Shown here one piece after another: positions 23,017 through 31,670 of a stretch of 64,000 bases of DNA. The stretch comes from CAZZEX01 sp964653285. GTDB lineage: Bacteria > Chloroflexota > Anaerolineae > B4-G1. The notes below the pieces were generated by a model that worked only from the letters and a program-made list of their open reading frames with translations, searched no databases and had not been told where the DNA came from. The number at the start of each line of letters is the position of its first letter. Positions within the stretch are counted from its first letter, which is position 1. The stretch spans positions 4,432 to 68,431 of the forward strand of contig CAZZEX010000015.1 in the NCBI GenBank assembly GCA_964653285.1. The letters run 5' to 3'. The position numbers and the translations under genes are program-made.

Positions 23017-24239
23017 CTGGCTGCCGTCGAGATCGCCCGGCAGACGGTGGAACCGGCGGAAGAGGAGTATCTGCCAGCCCACCGCCTGTTCCAGGACGCG
23101 CTGCTGGGGCTGTACAAGGGGTCGCCCCGCCTCAAACCGGTGGAGGAGGTCACCCCCTCGTTTCGTCTCAACTATGCCGTCCTGGGCAAAGCGATGGAGG
23201 AGTGCGCCTTCGAGGAACTGCGCCTGCGCACCCGGATCGACTCGACGATGGCCATGCTGGGGGCCGCCAACCTGTGGGAGCAACTGATGGGCCTGCTCAC
23301 CGGGGAACAGCAGGAAGCCGCCCGGCAGGCGGCCGAACAAGAGGCACAGGCCGCGCGCCAGGAGGCGCGGGCGGAGACACTGCTGGCGCTGGCAGCCGCC
23401 GCCGACGAGACAGGCGGTGGGGCAGGCAACGAGGGGCAGAGCGCGCAGTACCGACGGGAGGCGGCTGCACTGCAAGCACAGGCACGGGCGGCCGAGCAGG
23501 AGGCCGAGGTGCAGATAGCGCAGGCCCTCGACGCAGGGCCGTCCGACCAGGCGATCCACCGGGCGGTGAAGCAGGCGGCTCAGAATACAGCCAAGCAGGC
23601 CGGGTCACTGGACGGCTGGGGGCTGGCCCCGGGAGCGCTCCAACGAGTCTCCCCCGAAGAGCGGCTCGCCCTGGCGCAGCGAGTGATGCAGTCGCAGAAA
23701 CTGCACACTGTCAAAGCGTTTGGATCACGAAGAGCACGAAAGGACGCGAAAATCACGAAAGCCTTTCGCGCTTTTCGTGCCTTTTCGCGGGTTTCGTGGT
23801 CCAAGTCACGCGACGGCCATTCGCGGCGATTGCCTTCGGTTCGGCCAAAGAGATCCGCGTCAAGACGATCCAGCGGCCGGAGATGGCGACGATGGCCGAT
23901 GTGCTGGAAGTGGCAGAGCCGTTCTTCAACGGGGGCACCGACTTCCGTCGCCCGTTGATGGAGGCGCGGCAGATCGTCGAGGCCAGCCGTCGCTTCGAGC
24001 GAGCCGACGACGTCTTCGTCACCGACGGGCTGTGCCGCGTTACGCCAGAGTTCCTGGCCGAGTTTGAGGCTTTCAAGAAGCGGACGGGAACGCGCGTGTT
24101 CGCCGTCCTGGTAGACGTCGGTTCCAGCGCCGAGGTCTCGGTGCGGCGATGGGCCGACCAGGTGCACCGCGTCGTGGACCTGGCCCGCGACGCCCAGGCT
24201 GCGCAGGATGCGGCTGTGGTGGTGTTCAGGGCAGTCTGA
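23017..24239 (+). pseudogene. VWA-domain protein (MoxR partner), broken
   Basis: The open frame from 23017 reads LAAVEIARQTVEPAEEEYLPAHR, then a helical region and an Ala/Glu-rich coiled coil to about 23710. A palindromic repeat interrupts it at 23725-23803; afterwards a different frame gives RRPFAAIAFGSAKEIRV, FNGGTDFRRPLMEA, ADDVFVTDGLCRV and FAVLVDVGSS to the stop at 24239, the C-terminal half of a von Willebrand A domain. The start and the DxSxS metal site are missing. Such proteins usually pair with MoxR ATPases; a broken MoxR gene lies at 50977-52003. Confidence 0.75.
23725..23803. repeat. Imperfect palindromic repeat inserted in the VWA gene
   Basis: The sequence runs from GGATCACGAAGAGCACGAA to TTTCGTGGTCC; its two halves are largely complementary (ACGAAAG..GCGAAAA / TTTCGCG..TTTTCGTG). 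It sits exactly where the VWA gene changes frame and loses its N-terminal VWA part. Confidence 0.55.
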
Positions 24240-24252
24240 TCCAAGGAGAGGG

Positions 24253-24725
24253 CATGGGAGTTCTTCGCCGGACGCATCACCTTCGTCGAACGGAACCGTG
24301 CCGGTCGGGTGATCCACATGGCCGGACGGGCTCTCGACAGCAAAGCACGGCTCAAATACCTGTTCCTGCCGGGGCTGCCCAAGCCGGTCTATGGCCTGGC
24401 GCGGCTCGACCCCTCGCGCCTCGTGTTCGTGGTCGAGGGCATCTTCGACTACGTCACGCTGTGGCAGTGGGGCTACCAGGCCGTGGCTACGCTGGGAACT
24501 TCGATCAAGCCGCAGGACGCCCGGAAGCTGGCGCGGGCCGCGAAGGTGATATTTGTGCCCGACAACGACGAGGCGGGAGAAGCAGCAGCCGCCCGGTGGC
24601 GGGAAGCCGTGGGGCACGGCGCGGTGCTCCGCCTGTCCGAGGGAGCGGAGGACGTGAACGACCTGGCGCAGCAGCCGGATGGAGAGGAGACCTTCCACCG
24701 GCTTGTGGAGACGCTAGAGGAGTGA
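24253..24725 (+). pseudogene. TOPRIM-domain (DnaG-like) protein, copy 1, N-terminus deleted
   Basis: The frame WEFFAGRITFVERNR, then KYLFLPGLPKPVYGL, VFVVEGIFDYVTLWQWGY and VIFVPDNDEAGEAAAARW shows a TOPRIM fold with the Glu of VEG and the DNDEAG acidic motif, as in primases that recruit helicases. AAGGAG and an ATG at 24253 remain from the start, but the first 45 or so codons present in copy 2 (54459) are gone and the ATG is out of frame. A GTG at 24309 could give 138 aa. Nucleotide similarity to copy 2 is very high. Confidence 0.75.
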
Positions 24726-24732
24726 TTGAGGA

Positions 24733-24849
24733 ATGTACGAGCAAATAGCCGCTCTCATCGCCGACGGCATCACCGGGCAGGTCACGCCAGGTGAGGCTGC
24801 CGAGCAATTGAGAGATTTGCTGTCGCAAGGCGACACAGAAGAAGTATGA
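24733..24849 (+). CDS. Small protein after the TOPRIM gene
   Basis: A 38-aa frame, MYEQIAALIADGITGQVT to GDTEEV, starts 7 bp after the TOPRIM stop with a GAGGAGTGATTGAGGA ribosome region. It looks amphipathic and helical. It is missing from copy 2 of the module. The function is unknown and it may be the first half of the next fragment, split by a frameshift. Confidence 0.4.
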   Translation: MYEQIAALIADGITGQVTPGEAAEQLRDLLSQGDTEEV

Positions 24850-25039
24850 CCCCGGGATCCCCCGTGGCTTGGCGGACCAGGTCCACAGAATCCGCCTTTG
24901 CGCATTGCACCTCAACCGCCGGGCAAATGCCTTGGAGGAGGAAGTCAAGCAGCATATGCTGGCGTTAGGCGAGAGCTCATTGAGCACCGACGTCGGCTCG
25001 GCGCTTCGCGCCCATCGCCTCCGCCTAACTGCTCAATGA
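24845..25039 (+). pseudogene. Helical protein fragment in the next frame
   Basis: The frame YDPGIPRGLADQVHRIRLCALHLNRRANALEEEVKQHMLAL reads like natural protein to the TGA at 25037, but has no start of its own; it may continue the 38-aa frame by a shift. TCATTGAGCA and TGCTCAATGA form a 10-bp inverted repeat at its end. The next 140 bp to 25180 hold no gene. Confidence 0.35.
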
Positions 25040-25180
25040 AGCCGCCCCCAGGGGCTTTGCCCCCGGCTTCGCTACGCTCGCCCCACTGCGGCGCGGTTGC
25101 GCCTCCGGCGCACCGCATCTTGGGGGGGGGGCTTATCTCACGGCCCATTAGGCGAGCTAAGATTGATTACATTCTTGGAA

Positions 25181-26074
25181 TTACTTGCCGGTTGTTTTGG
25201 GACGCGCCATCTGTACCATCAGCACGCCTACCATTGCCAAGATTAATCCTGCCACATCACTCAAGGCAACTCGTTCACCCAGGAACAGCCAGGCAAGCAC
25301 GGTGATCTGGACAAGCATTGTGTTATTGATGATGCTTGATTCCACAGCAGACAGTATTCGAAGGGTCCTATTCCACAGAGTAAAGGCCAGAGCCGTATTG
25401 ACCACTGCGAGCCAAACGATGACCGCCCATCCTGCCGGGCTGAGGGGCGGGAGTCCCTGTACCGCTAATCCAATTCCCAATAGCAAAATCGCCCCTACTC
25501 CCATACTGATAATGGTCACTACTAGCGGTGGAATCGTTCTCTCTCGATTTACCGACCGCCCCAGCAAGGCGGCATCTGCATTTGCACACACAGTGAATCC
25601 TGCCAAGGCAAGCCCAAGCGCATTCCCCTCGAATATGGACACTGGGCAAAAATATGCCACCACCCCAGCGATGAAGATGATGATTCCACCCCATTGCAAA
25701 CGGGAGGGCACTTCCCGCAAGGCAGTAACTCCGATGAACGCTACCAGCACCGTGGTGAAGTTCAATAACAGGCTGAAGGTGACTGCTTCCAGGTGATTGA
25801 GGGTGAGGAATTGGCCTCCCTGAGTCATGGTATAGAACACAAGGCCCAAAGCTGCCAGACGTCTCCATTCCTTAGCCGAAAGCGCACGGACTTCGACCTT
25901 GTGTTTCCACAAGCCAGGTAGCAGGATGATGAATGCAAGCGTATATCGGAGGCCAGCAAAGGTCAATGGGGGGATTTCATTGAGGGCATACTTGATCAAT
26001 ACCCAGGAGGAAGACCAGAGAAACGTCACAAAAAACGCCTGTAGAATGGCTCGCAAACGTGGCGAGAAACGCAT
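25181..26074 (-). CDS. EamA/DMT-family transporter under a ykkC-type riboswitch
   Basis: A 297-aa protein with ten hydrophobic helices in two EamA halves; the first begins FFVTFLWSSSWVLIKYALNEIPP and the second repeats the pattern with TLWNRTLRILSAVESSIINNTMLVQ. ATG 26074 (MRFSPR) has GAAAGGGG before it and lies after the riboswitch; the longer frame to 26107 would include the leader. DMT proteins export metabolites; in guanidine-I regulons they can export guanidine, but the substrate here is inference. The gene interrupts the TOPRIM module and points opposite to it. Confidence 0.85.
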   Translation of the reverse strand: MRFSPRLRAILQAFFVTFLWSSSWVLIKYALNEIPPLTFAGLRYTLAFIILLPGLWKHKVEVRALSAKEWRRLAALGLVFYTMTQGGQFLTLNHLEAVTFSLLLNFTTVLVAFIGVTALREVPSRLQWGGIIIFIAGVVAYFCPVSIFEGNALGLALAGFTVCANADAALLGRSVNRERTIPPLVVTIISMGVGAILLLGIGLAVQGLPPLSPAGWAVIVWLAVVNTALAFTLWNRTLRILSAVESSIINNTMLVQITVLAWLFLGERVALSDVAGLILAMVGVLMVQMARPKTTGK

Positions 26075-26124
26075 CGTAGCACCCCTTTCGTCGGTTAGGA
26101 ACGGCACACTAAGTGCCTACCTGA

Positions 26125-26216
26125 CCCCTCCCGGCTTTTATCCGATAAGGTGCTACGCACGATGGCTTTTGTGACGCTCGGTCCAGACCTGCTATTGCAG
26201 CGGAACCCTAGTCACT
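26125..26216 (-). promoter_or_regulatory. ykkC-class riboswitch (guanidine-I or subtype 2)
   Basis: On the minus strand the leader reads CTAGGGTTCCG (26211-26201), a CTGC-AATA-GCAG hairpin, GTCTGGACCGAG, a second stem, and GGATAAAAGCCGGGAGG (26143-26127). These are the conserved blocks of the ykkC aptamer in the right order and spacing. Small differences from the guanidine-I consensus near GGACCGAG leave the subtype (guanidine, ppGpp, PRPP or others) open. Confidence 0.8.
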
Positions 26217-26231
26217 CAGGTCGGCAATGCC

Positions 26232-26260
26232 ATTATACACGCAAGGCCTAAAAGCGTCAA
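26232..26260 (-). promoter_or_regulatory. Promoter of the riboswitch-transporter transcript
   Basis: On the minus strand TTGACG (26255-26260) and TATAAT (26232-26237) are 17 bp apart; transcription would start at about 26225, just before the aptamer. Confidence 0.75.
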
Positions 26261-26279
26261 CTTCTGCAAGATTTCACCT

Positions 26280-26612
26280 GAGGAGGTGGGGTAGGTGATA
26301 TTGGTCTGTGAAAGGCACCGTGCGGCTGGCAAGCCCGCCCACCGATGAATTGATTTGTCAAGTGCCAGAACCTTGAAATCTCCAGAACCTGCCTACCGTA
26401 ACGAAGCCGACACGTTAATCGAGAGTCCTTTTGTTACCGGTCTTGGTTATGAATTGTGTCATGGCTTGTTGGGTGTGGTGTTTCACCCGCGTGCGGCTTA
26501 GCTCAAGGCCGCAGGTGGGAATGAGTCCGGCCGGCTGTGACTGAAGCCATCCGAAAACGCCACGGGCGGTGGCTACGTGAGTTTAATGCACTATACACGG
26601 AGGTAGTATTGA
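26280..26612 (+). other. Possible structured RNA or group II intron 5' remnant
   Basis: No ORF. The stretch from GTGCGGCTGGCAAGCC (about 26319) to GGCGGTGGCTACGTG (26580) contains many short complementary arms, begins with the GTGYG of group II introns and includes CGTAACGAAGCCGACACG, but no domain V is visible. It lies directly before the 258-aa gene and is absent from the second copy of that module. Confidence 0.25.
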
Positions 26613-27389
26613 ATGAACACTTCCCCGTTGGAGACCCTCCGCCGCCAGCACGCAGCGGGGCTTGGCGTGCCCGAAGACCGGGTTGAGCTGGCCCGGCTCG
26701 ACCTGGACATCCTCAGCCGGATGGGCACGTTCGTGCGCATCTACGCCGGGGGGCTCACGATCTTCTCCACGCGAGCCACGTGGGCGGAACTGGGGGTGCC
26801 GCAACAATCCGCCCGGCAACTGCGCTACCGCCGTCCTCCGAAGGACCTGGTCCCACGGGAGATCCCGGAGTGGTTCCGCAGTACCGCCCAGCGTGCCCGT
26901 GACGGGCTGAACGCGGCCGGCGTCGAGGTCGCTTTTCTGCACCCATACCGCTGGGTAGGGTACAGGGATTGGGCCGGTTGGCTAGCCGACTTTCAGCGCA
27001 CCCAGGCAGAGTGGGAGACGTACCGCCGGGAGAAAGTGCTCGACCGCTACGACGAGTTGATGCAACTTCTGGTCGAGGACTTTCAGCGATCAGCACGAGA
27101 AGCCCACGCGGCCCTGGCAGCAGCCGGTGAGCCGGACTTGCCCTCGCGGGACGATTTCGTCTCCGGCGTCGTCTCCGCCGCCGTGGCCCGCATGCCGACG
27201 CCGCAATGCATCCGGGAGCGGCTGCTGCTCGACTACTTCACCCCCGCCGTCGTCCGGCCAGCGCTCTTGGAGGAAGAGTTGGCACAGCGTGACCGCGTCC
27301 GCCGGGAGAGGGAGCACCAGATGGAACTCCTGCACCTGGAGCACCAGGCTCTCGGCCTATGCCACCTGTCGAGATCGGGTGAGAGTTGA
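26613..27389 (+). CDS. Conserved protein of the MoxR/VWA/TOPRIM module, copy 1
   Basis: A 258-aa soluble, mostly helical protein. The N-terminal 60 residues contain SRMGTFVRIYAGGLTIFSTR; then a long helical region (IPEWFRSTAQRARDGLNAAGV, DFQRTQAEWETYRREKVLDRYDELMQLLVEDF) and a charged C-terminus. The layout recalls DUF3150 proteins, which are found with MoxR/VWA genes, but the match is weak by eye. GGAGG precedes the ATG. It is the only member of either module copy without visible damage. Copy 2 lies at 55177-55722. Confidence 0.6.
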   Translation: MNTSPLETLRRQHAAGLGVPEDRVELARLDLDILSRMGTFVRIYAGGLTIFSTRATWAELGVPQQSARQLRYRRPPKDLVPREIPEWFRSTAQRARDGLNAAGVEVAFLHPYRWVGYRDWAGWLADFQRTQAEWETYRREKVLDRYDELMQLLVEDFQRSAREAHAALAAAGEPDLPSRDDFVSGVVSAAVARMPTPQCIRERLLLDYFTPAVVRPALLEEELAQRDRVRREREHQMELLHLEHQALGLCHLSRSGES

Positions 27390-27479
27390 CAGGTCTGGCA
27401 GCCGAACCGTCGTTGGCTCACCTGGACAACGAGACCGGCCCTGGGCGTGGCTGCTCCAGTCGCCTCCCTCAGCGAGCGC

Positions 27480-28020
27480 GGACTGACATCGACTGTAGTG
27501 GTTCCACGGGCCGTCAAACTCGTAGCCGATGCGCAGGAAAACGGGGCGATTCGCCTGCTGGATGAACGCGCCCAGTTCGTCAATTGCCGCGTCGTGTGTG
27601 CCATCGGCGATGTGATCGAGGTTCTTTCCCGTGTGATCAACCCGGTATAAACCAATGGCAAGGACCGAATGGGGATGAGCGTCCAGGCATTCTTGTCCGT
27701 TGACGTCACCCGAACCATAGTTGACGGTTGAAGACAGGCATGCAGCAAAGGCGAGTCTCTGCCTTCGCTGATGTTGCTATAGGTGGTGACGCCGCCGGGT
27801 GTCTCCCAAACGTGCTCGACATAGCCGGCGACGGCGCCTAAATCCTGACCGACGATGAGTAAGGTCTTGCCCGCGGGGGTGTAAATTTGCCGGAAACAGT
27901 ATCCTCTTGCATAGCGGTCGCTGTAGGTTGTGATGTGGTCGGATCAGCTTGCTGCGCTGGAGACGAACATCCAGCTATCACGCCAATCAACACCAATGAA
28001 GCTGCACTCCACCAAGACAT
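27480..28020 (-). pseudogene. GH26-like secreted glycoside hydrolase, frameshifted and truncated
   Basis: From ATG 28020 a lipoprotein signal is read (SLVLIGVIAGCSSPAQQ). Shifting frames at about 27880 and 27735 recovers AGKTLLIVGQDLGAVAGYVEH, VWETPGGVTTYSNISEG, VNGQECLDAHPHSVLAIGLY, HTGKNLDHIADGTHDAAIDEL and RPVFLRIGYEFDGPWNHY, the pattern of GH26-like mannanases and related enzymes. It stops at about 27490. It begins 3 bp after xylB, so it was the last gene of the pentose operon. Confidence 0.65.
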
Positions 28021-28023
28021 GCC

Positions 28024-29392
28024 CTACGTCGCTATTCGTGCAACGGCGTTGAAACTAGGGCGCAGCGCTGGGTACAATTCTCGGTACAGCGGATACATCT
28101 CCTGATAGGTTGCGCTCGCCGGGCCGGGCATAGCACGGCCGGTTAGTTGAATGGTCGCCGCGCAAGCCGAGGCCACATCGGGAAAGATACCTGCACCGGT
28201 CGCCGCCAATAGCGCCGCACCGTAAGCCGCGCCTTCGGTGGTGTTGACCGTCACCAATTCAGCGTCGAGCACGTCGGCCAGGATCTGCCGCCACAGGGGA
28301 CTTTTCGCCCCGCCGCCGGTGACGCGCACCTGGGTGATGTCCGCTAACCCGGCCCCCTTCATCAATTCAAAGCTATCCCGCAGGCCCAAGGCCACCCCTT
28401 CCAGAACGGCACGGGTCAGGTGCGGTCGGGTGTGCTGCACGGTCAACCCGACGAAAGCACCCCGCGCCAATGGATCGGGATGCGGGGTGCGTTCTCCGGT
28501 GAGATAGGGAAGAAACAGAAGACCGTCGCTGCCAGGTAGTACCCCAGCCGCTGGCTGGATTAACGTCTCAAAGTCAGCATCAGGGGCGAGAGTGTCCCGG
28601 TACCAGCGTAAACTACCGGCGGCCGACAGCATTACGCCCATCAGGTGCCACTTGCCGGGCACAGCGCGGCAAAAGGCGTGCAGCCGCCCCTCCGGCTCGA
28701 TGATGGGCTGGTCGGCCGCAGCAAAGACCACGCCCGATGTGCCCAGGTGAGTGACACGACACCCTCGACGACAGTACCCGTGCCCACGGCACCGGCTGCC
28801 TGGTCGCCGCCACCGCCCATCACGGGCGTGCTCGCTTTCAGACCGGTGGCCTCGGCTGCCTGCGGGGCGACCTGCCCCGTCACAGCGGTACCCTCGAACG
28901 TAGGCGGCAGGTACGAGGGGGCGATTTCCAGGGCGTCAATGACCATTCTAGACCAGTCACGCTCTCGGATGTCGAAGAGCAGTGTGCCCGCGCCCCCCGC
29001 TTTGTCCGTGGCGTACTTGCCCGTCAGCTTGTACCGCACGTAGTCCTTGGGCAGCAAGATCTGTCTTACCTGGGCGAATATCTGCGGCTCGTTGTTCTTG
29101 ACCCACAGGATCTTGGGCGCAGTGAATCCAGTCAGGGCATTGTTGCCGGTGATCTGAATGAGGCGCTCCTTGCTGAGCCGCTGGCGGATCTCGTCGCACT
29201 CTGCCCCGGTGCGCTGGTCATTCCACAGGGTCGCCGGGCGCAACACCTCGCCGTCATGATCGAGTAACACGTGGGCCGGGGTGTTTCATAGGTGTATTCC
29301 GACGAAGCAACGCCAAGGACCTCGCCATCCGCACCCATCAATAGCGCCTTGGTTGCTGTGGTCGAAGAATCAATTCCCAGAAAACAGGTCAC
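28024..29392 (-). pseudogene. xylB: Xylulokinase, broken
   Basis: The GTG at 29392 (GGAGGGAG site) starts MTCFLGIDSSTTATKALLM, the FGGY phosphate-binding start, up to SEYTYETP. About 55 codons are then missing with a frame change, and the protein resumes at HVLLDHDGEVLRPATLWNDQR. A second frameshift at about 28740 falls in the SLGTSG segment (here SHLGTSGVVFAAADQ in the other frame). The rest to 28024 is intact, including GVMLSAAGSLRWYRD and VTGGGAKSPLWRQ. As it stands no kinase can be made. Confidence 0.8.
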
Positions 29393-30309
29393 GATTGTCT
29401 CCCTCCTGTCATCAATCCAAGTTCATCGGCGAGTTTCTGCATCGCTGCCTCGTCCAGGCGGAATGATACCCCGGAATAGAGCGTCCACGTCTCGCGATGA
29501 GTCACCGATTCGCCCGGCGCCAGGCTGGTGCGCGGCCCCAACGTCTCCAGTTCGAGGAAGCGTTGGTTGCAGTAGCACTCGCTCGAACTGCCTCTGTCGA
29601 AATAGGTGGCATTGGGCTGATACGCCGCGTGCTTGACGAACAGCAAGTCCTCTATAGCGCACCCCATCCAGCCGGCTGGATTCGGAAAGCCGATTTTGAG
29701 GGCGCCGCTTGGCATTGTTGCTTCGACAAACACGTACCGATCACCCCACGTGATGTGCGGGGAGTTGATCTGGGTACAGGGCCACAGGACGGTGTGGCGG
29801 TTGGGCAACAGGCCGTGTTCGTCGGCGGGCGCCGTCGCTTGCGGCAGAACCGCGACACCCCCCGGCTTGAGCTGGGTGATGGCCCACGGCGCCAGCTCGA
29901 CCGGCCATTTGCCCAGGTTATGCAGCGTGTGGTCTACGATGACGCGAGCATCCTGGCCGGGCAGGGTGATGGCCAGCGATTTTCGAATGCCGGTCTGCGC
30001 CTCGACGGGTTGGGTGACGTGTATACCGTTCTCGGCGTCGGCGATGTTCACCGGCGCATCATCCGGGATATAGGTGCGTCGAGGGTCTTCGGGGGCGTGC
30101 CATAGCCGGTGCCCCCCGCGAAGTGAATAGGCTCCTTCACCAGGGCAGGTCAGGGTGTCACCGGGGAGTTCAGCGAACAGGTTGTCGCCGCCCTGCAGGG
30201 CAAGCCCGATGATGCGCGGCCCCACGGATTGGGTGACCCACAGGGCCAGCACATCGTTTTCCAGCTTGACACAATCGTAGCCTGCGAAGCGAGCCGTCGT
30301 GCGTTTCAT
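29389..30309 (-). CDS. DUF4380 / aldose-1-epimerase-like protein
   Basis: A 306-aa, beta-rich protein of the sugar mutarotase fold (YDCVKLENDVLALWVTQSVGPRI, GGHRLWHAPEDP, PWAITQLKPGG, ESVTHRETWTLYSG). DUF4380 proteins are usually found in sugar-use operons and probably act on the anomeric form of sugars or bind glycans. The ATG lies two bases after the xylA stop and the end overlaps xylB by four bases (GTGA), so all three are coupled. Confidence 0.75.
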   Translation of the reverse strand: MKRTTARFAGYDCVKLENDVLALWVTQSVGPRIIGLALQGGDNLFAELPGDTLTCPGEGAYSLRGGHRLWHAPEDPRRTYIPDDAPVNIADAENGIHVTQPVEAQTGIRKSLAITLPGQDARVIVDHTLHNLGKWPVELAPWAITQLKPGGVAVLPQATAPADEHGLLPNRHTVLWPCTQINSPHITWGDRYVFVEATMPSGALKIGFPNPAGWMGCAIEDLLFVKHAAYQPNATYFDRGSSSECYCNQRFLELETLGPRTSLAPGESVTHRETWTLYSGVSFRLDEAAMQKLADELGLMTGGRQS

Positions 30310-30310
30310 G

Positions 30311-31480
30311 TCAGTGTACGCCCAGTAAAAGCTCTACCGTCAACTGGTCCAGCCGCTCGTGGGCCATTCCACGTGCGCCCAGGGCCGCACGATCAAACGA
30401 TGCCGCTTTCAGAGCCGCCGCTTTCTCCGCACTGTAGGTGCCTTTGAAAGCATCGGTTGAGCCATCGTCGGCGTTGATCTCTGCCAACAGCGCCTGGATC
30501 TCGGAGTCGGCGTTCCATTCCTCCGCCTTCTCCTTCAGAATCAGGTAGGTGCGCATGCAGCCCCGGGCGAAATCTTTGACGCCCTCATAGTCTTCGGTAC
30601 GGTAGGCGTGGGCGTCAAAGTGGCGACTGCCCTCGTAGCCAACGTCTTCGAGGAACTTGACCAGGAAGAACGCGCTCTTCTGGTTGACGGAGCCGAAGCG
30701 CAGGTCCTGGTCGTAGCGGCCAAAGGCCTGATCGTTCAGGTCAATGTGGAAGAGCTTGCCCGCCTCCCACGACTGGGCGACGGCGTGGACGAAATTGAGC
30801 CCGGCCATGTGCTCGTGCGCCACCTCTGGGTTCACCCCCACCATCTCGCAGTGATCTAGCGTCTCGATGAAGGCCAGCATGTGGCCGGTGGTGGCGTTAT
30901 AGATGTCGCCGCGCGGCTCGTTGGGCTTGGCCTCCAGCGCGAACTTGAGATCATAGCCCTGGTCGAGGACGTATTCGCAAAGAAAGTTCATCGCCTCGCG
31001 GCTACGCTTGATAGCCTCGACGGGGTCTTTGGCGGCATCGGTTTCGACGCCTTCTCGCCCGCCCCAGAAGACGTACACCTTGGCGCCCAGTTCCACGCCC
31101 AGGTCTATGGCGTGCATCGTCTTGTGCAGAGCGTAGGCCCGCACCTTGGGGTCGTTCGCGGTGAACGCCCCATCCTTGAAGATCGGGGCGGCAAAGAGGT
31201 TAGTGGTCGCCATCGGGACGACCAGCCCAGTTTCCTCCAGTGCCTCCCGAAAATCGCAGACAATGCGGTCACGTTCGGCGGGCGTGGCGTCAATCGGCAC
31301 CAGGTCGTTGTCGTGAAAGTTGACGCCGTAGGCCCCGACCTCGGCCAGCAGGTGGACCAACTCCACAGGCGATAGCCGCGAACGCACCGGCTCGCCGAAG
31401 GGGTCGCCCCCGGTGTTGCCGACGGTCCACAGACCAAAGGTGAATTTGTGTTCTGGCTTGGGTTGGTAGCAGTCAGACAT
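30311..31480 (-). CDS. xylA: Xylose isomerase (class I)
   Basis: A 389-aa cytoplasmic TIM-barrel enzyme that converts D-xylose to D-xylulose. Diagnostic segments: KFTFGLWTVGNTGGDPFG, the catalytic His in VNFHDNDL, YVFWGGREG, the metal ligand Glu in FALEAKPNEPRGDIY, NPEVAHEHMAGLNF and HIDLNDQ. The short N-terminus marks the Streptomyces/Thermus class. AAGGAGAAG lies seven bases before the ATG. It follows the ABC transporter genes with a 190-bp gap that contains palindromes. Confidence 0.95.
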   Translation of the reverse strand: MSDCYQPKPEHKFTFGLWTVGNTGGDPFGEPVRSRLSPVELVHLLAEVGAYGVNFHDNDLVPIDATPAERDRIVCDFREALEETGLVVPMATTNLFAAPIFKDGAFTANDPKVRAYALHKTMHAIDLGVELGAKVYVFWGGREGVETDAAKDPVEAIKRSREAMNFLCEYVLDQGYDLKFALEAKPNEPRGDIYNATTGHMLAFIETLDHCEMVGVNPEVAHEHMAGLNFVHAVAQSWEAGKLFHIDLNDQAFGRYDQDLRFGSVNQKSAFFLVKFLEDVGYEGSRHFDAHAYRTEDYEGVKDFARGCMRTYLILKEKAEEWNADSEIQALLAEINADDGSTDAFKGTYSAEKAAALKAASFDRAALGARGMAHERLDQLTVELLLGVH

Positions 31481-31610
31481 AGTATCTTCTCCTTAGTTTC
31501 AGCAGGTAAGGCTCTGTAATGGCCCCCCCTACAAGTGTATCTTCTCAATATCGTGGGGCAGAGATAGCCTTTTGTGTCCGCTACATCTGCGATGAGTTGC
31601 CCATAAGTAG

Positions 31611-31657
31611 GGCGGTTTTGCTAACCGCCATAGGGTAGGATAGCAAATCCGACCTAC
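31611..31657. repeat. GTAGG-type palindromes between permease and xylA
   Basis: GGCGGTT-TTGCT-AACCGCC (31611-31629) is followed by GTAGG...CCTAC (31635-31657). A close relative in inverse orientation lies at 11214-11263, which marks a dispersed palindromic repeat. Within the operon it could also act as an RNA hairpin. Confidence 0.55.
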
Positions 31658-31670
31658 TCTCGCCCCAACT

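Noticed and set aside
22503..24239. Plus-strand open frame of 578 codons
   Set aside because: Its first two thirds are Gly/Arg/Pro-rich out-of-frame translation over the VWA gene and repeats; only the last 145 codons are real VWA sequence, so I describe it as part of the VWA pseudogene.
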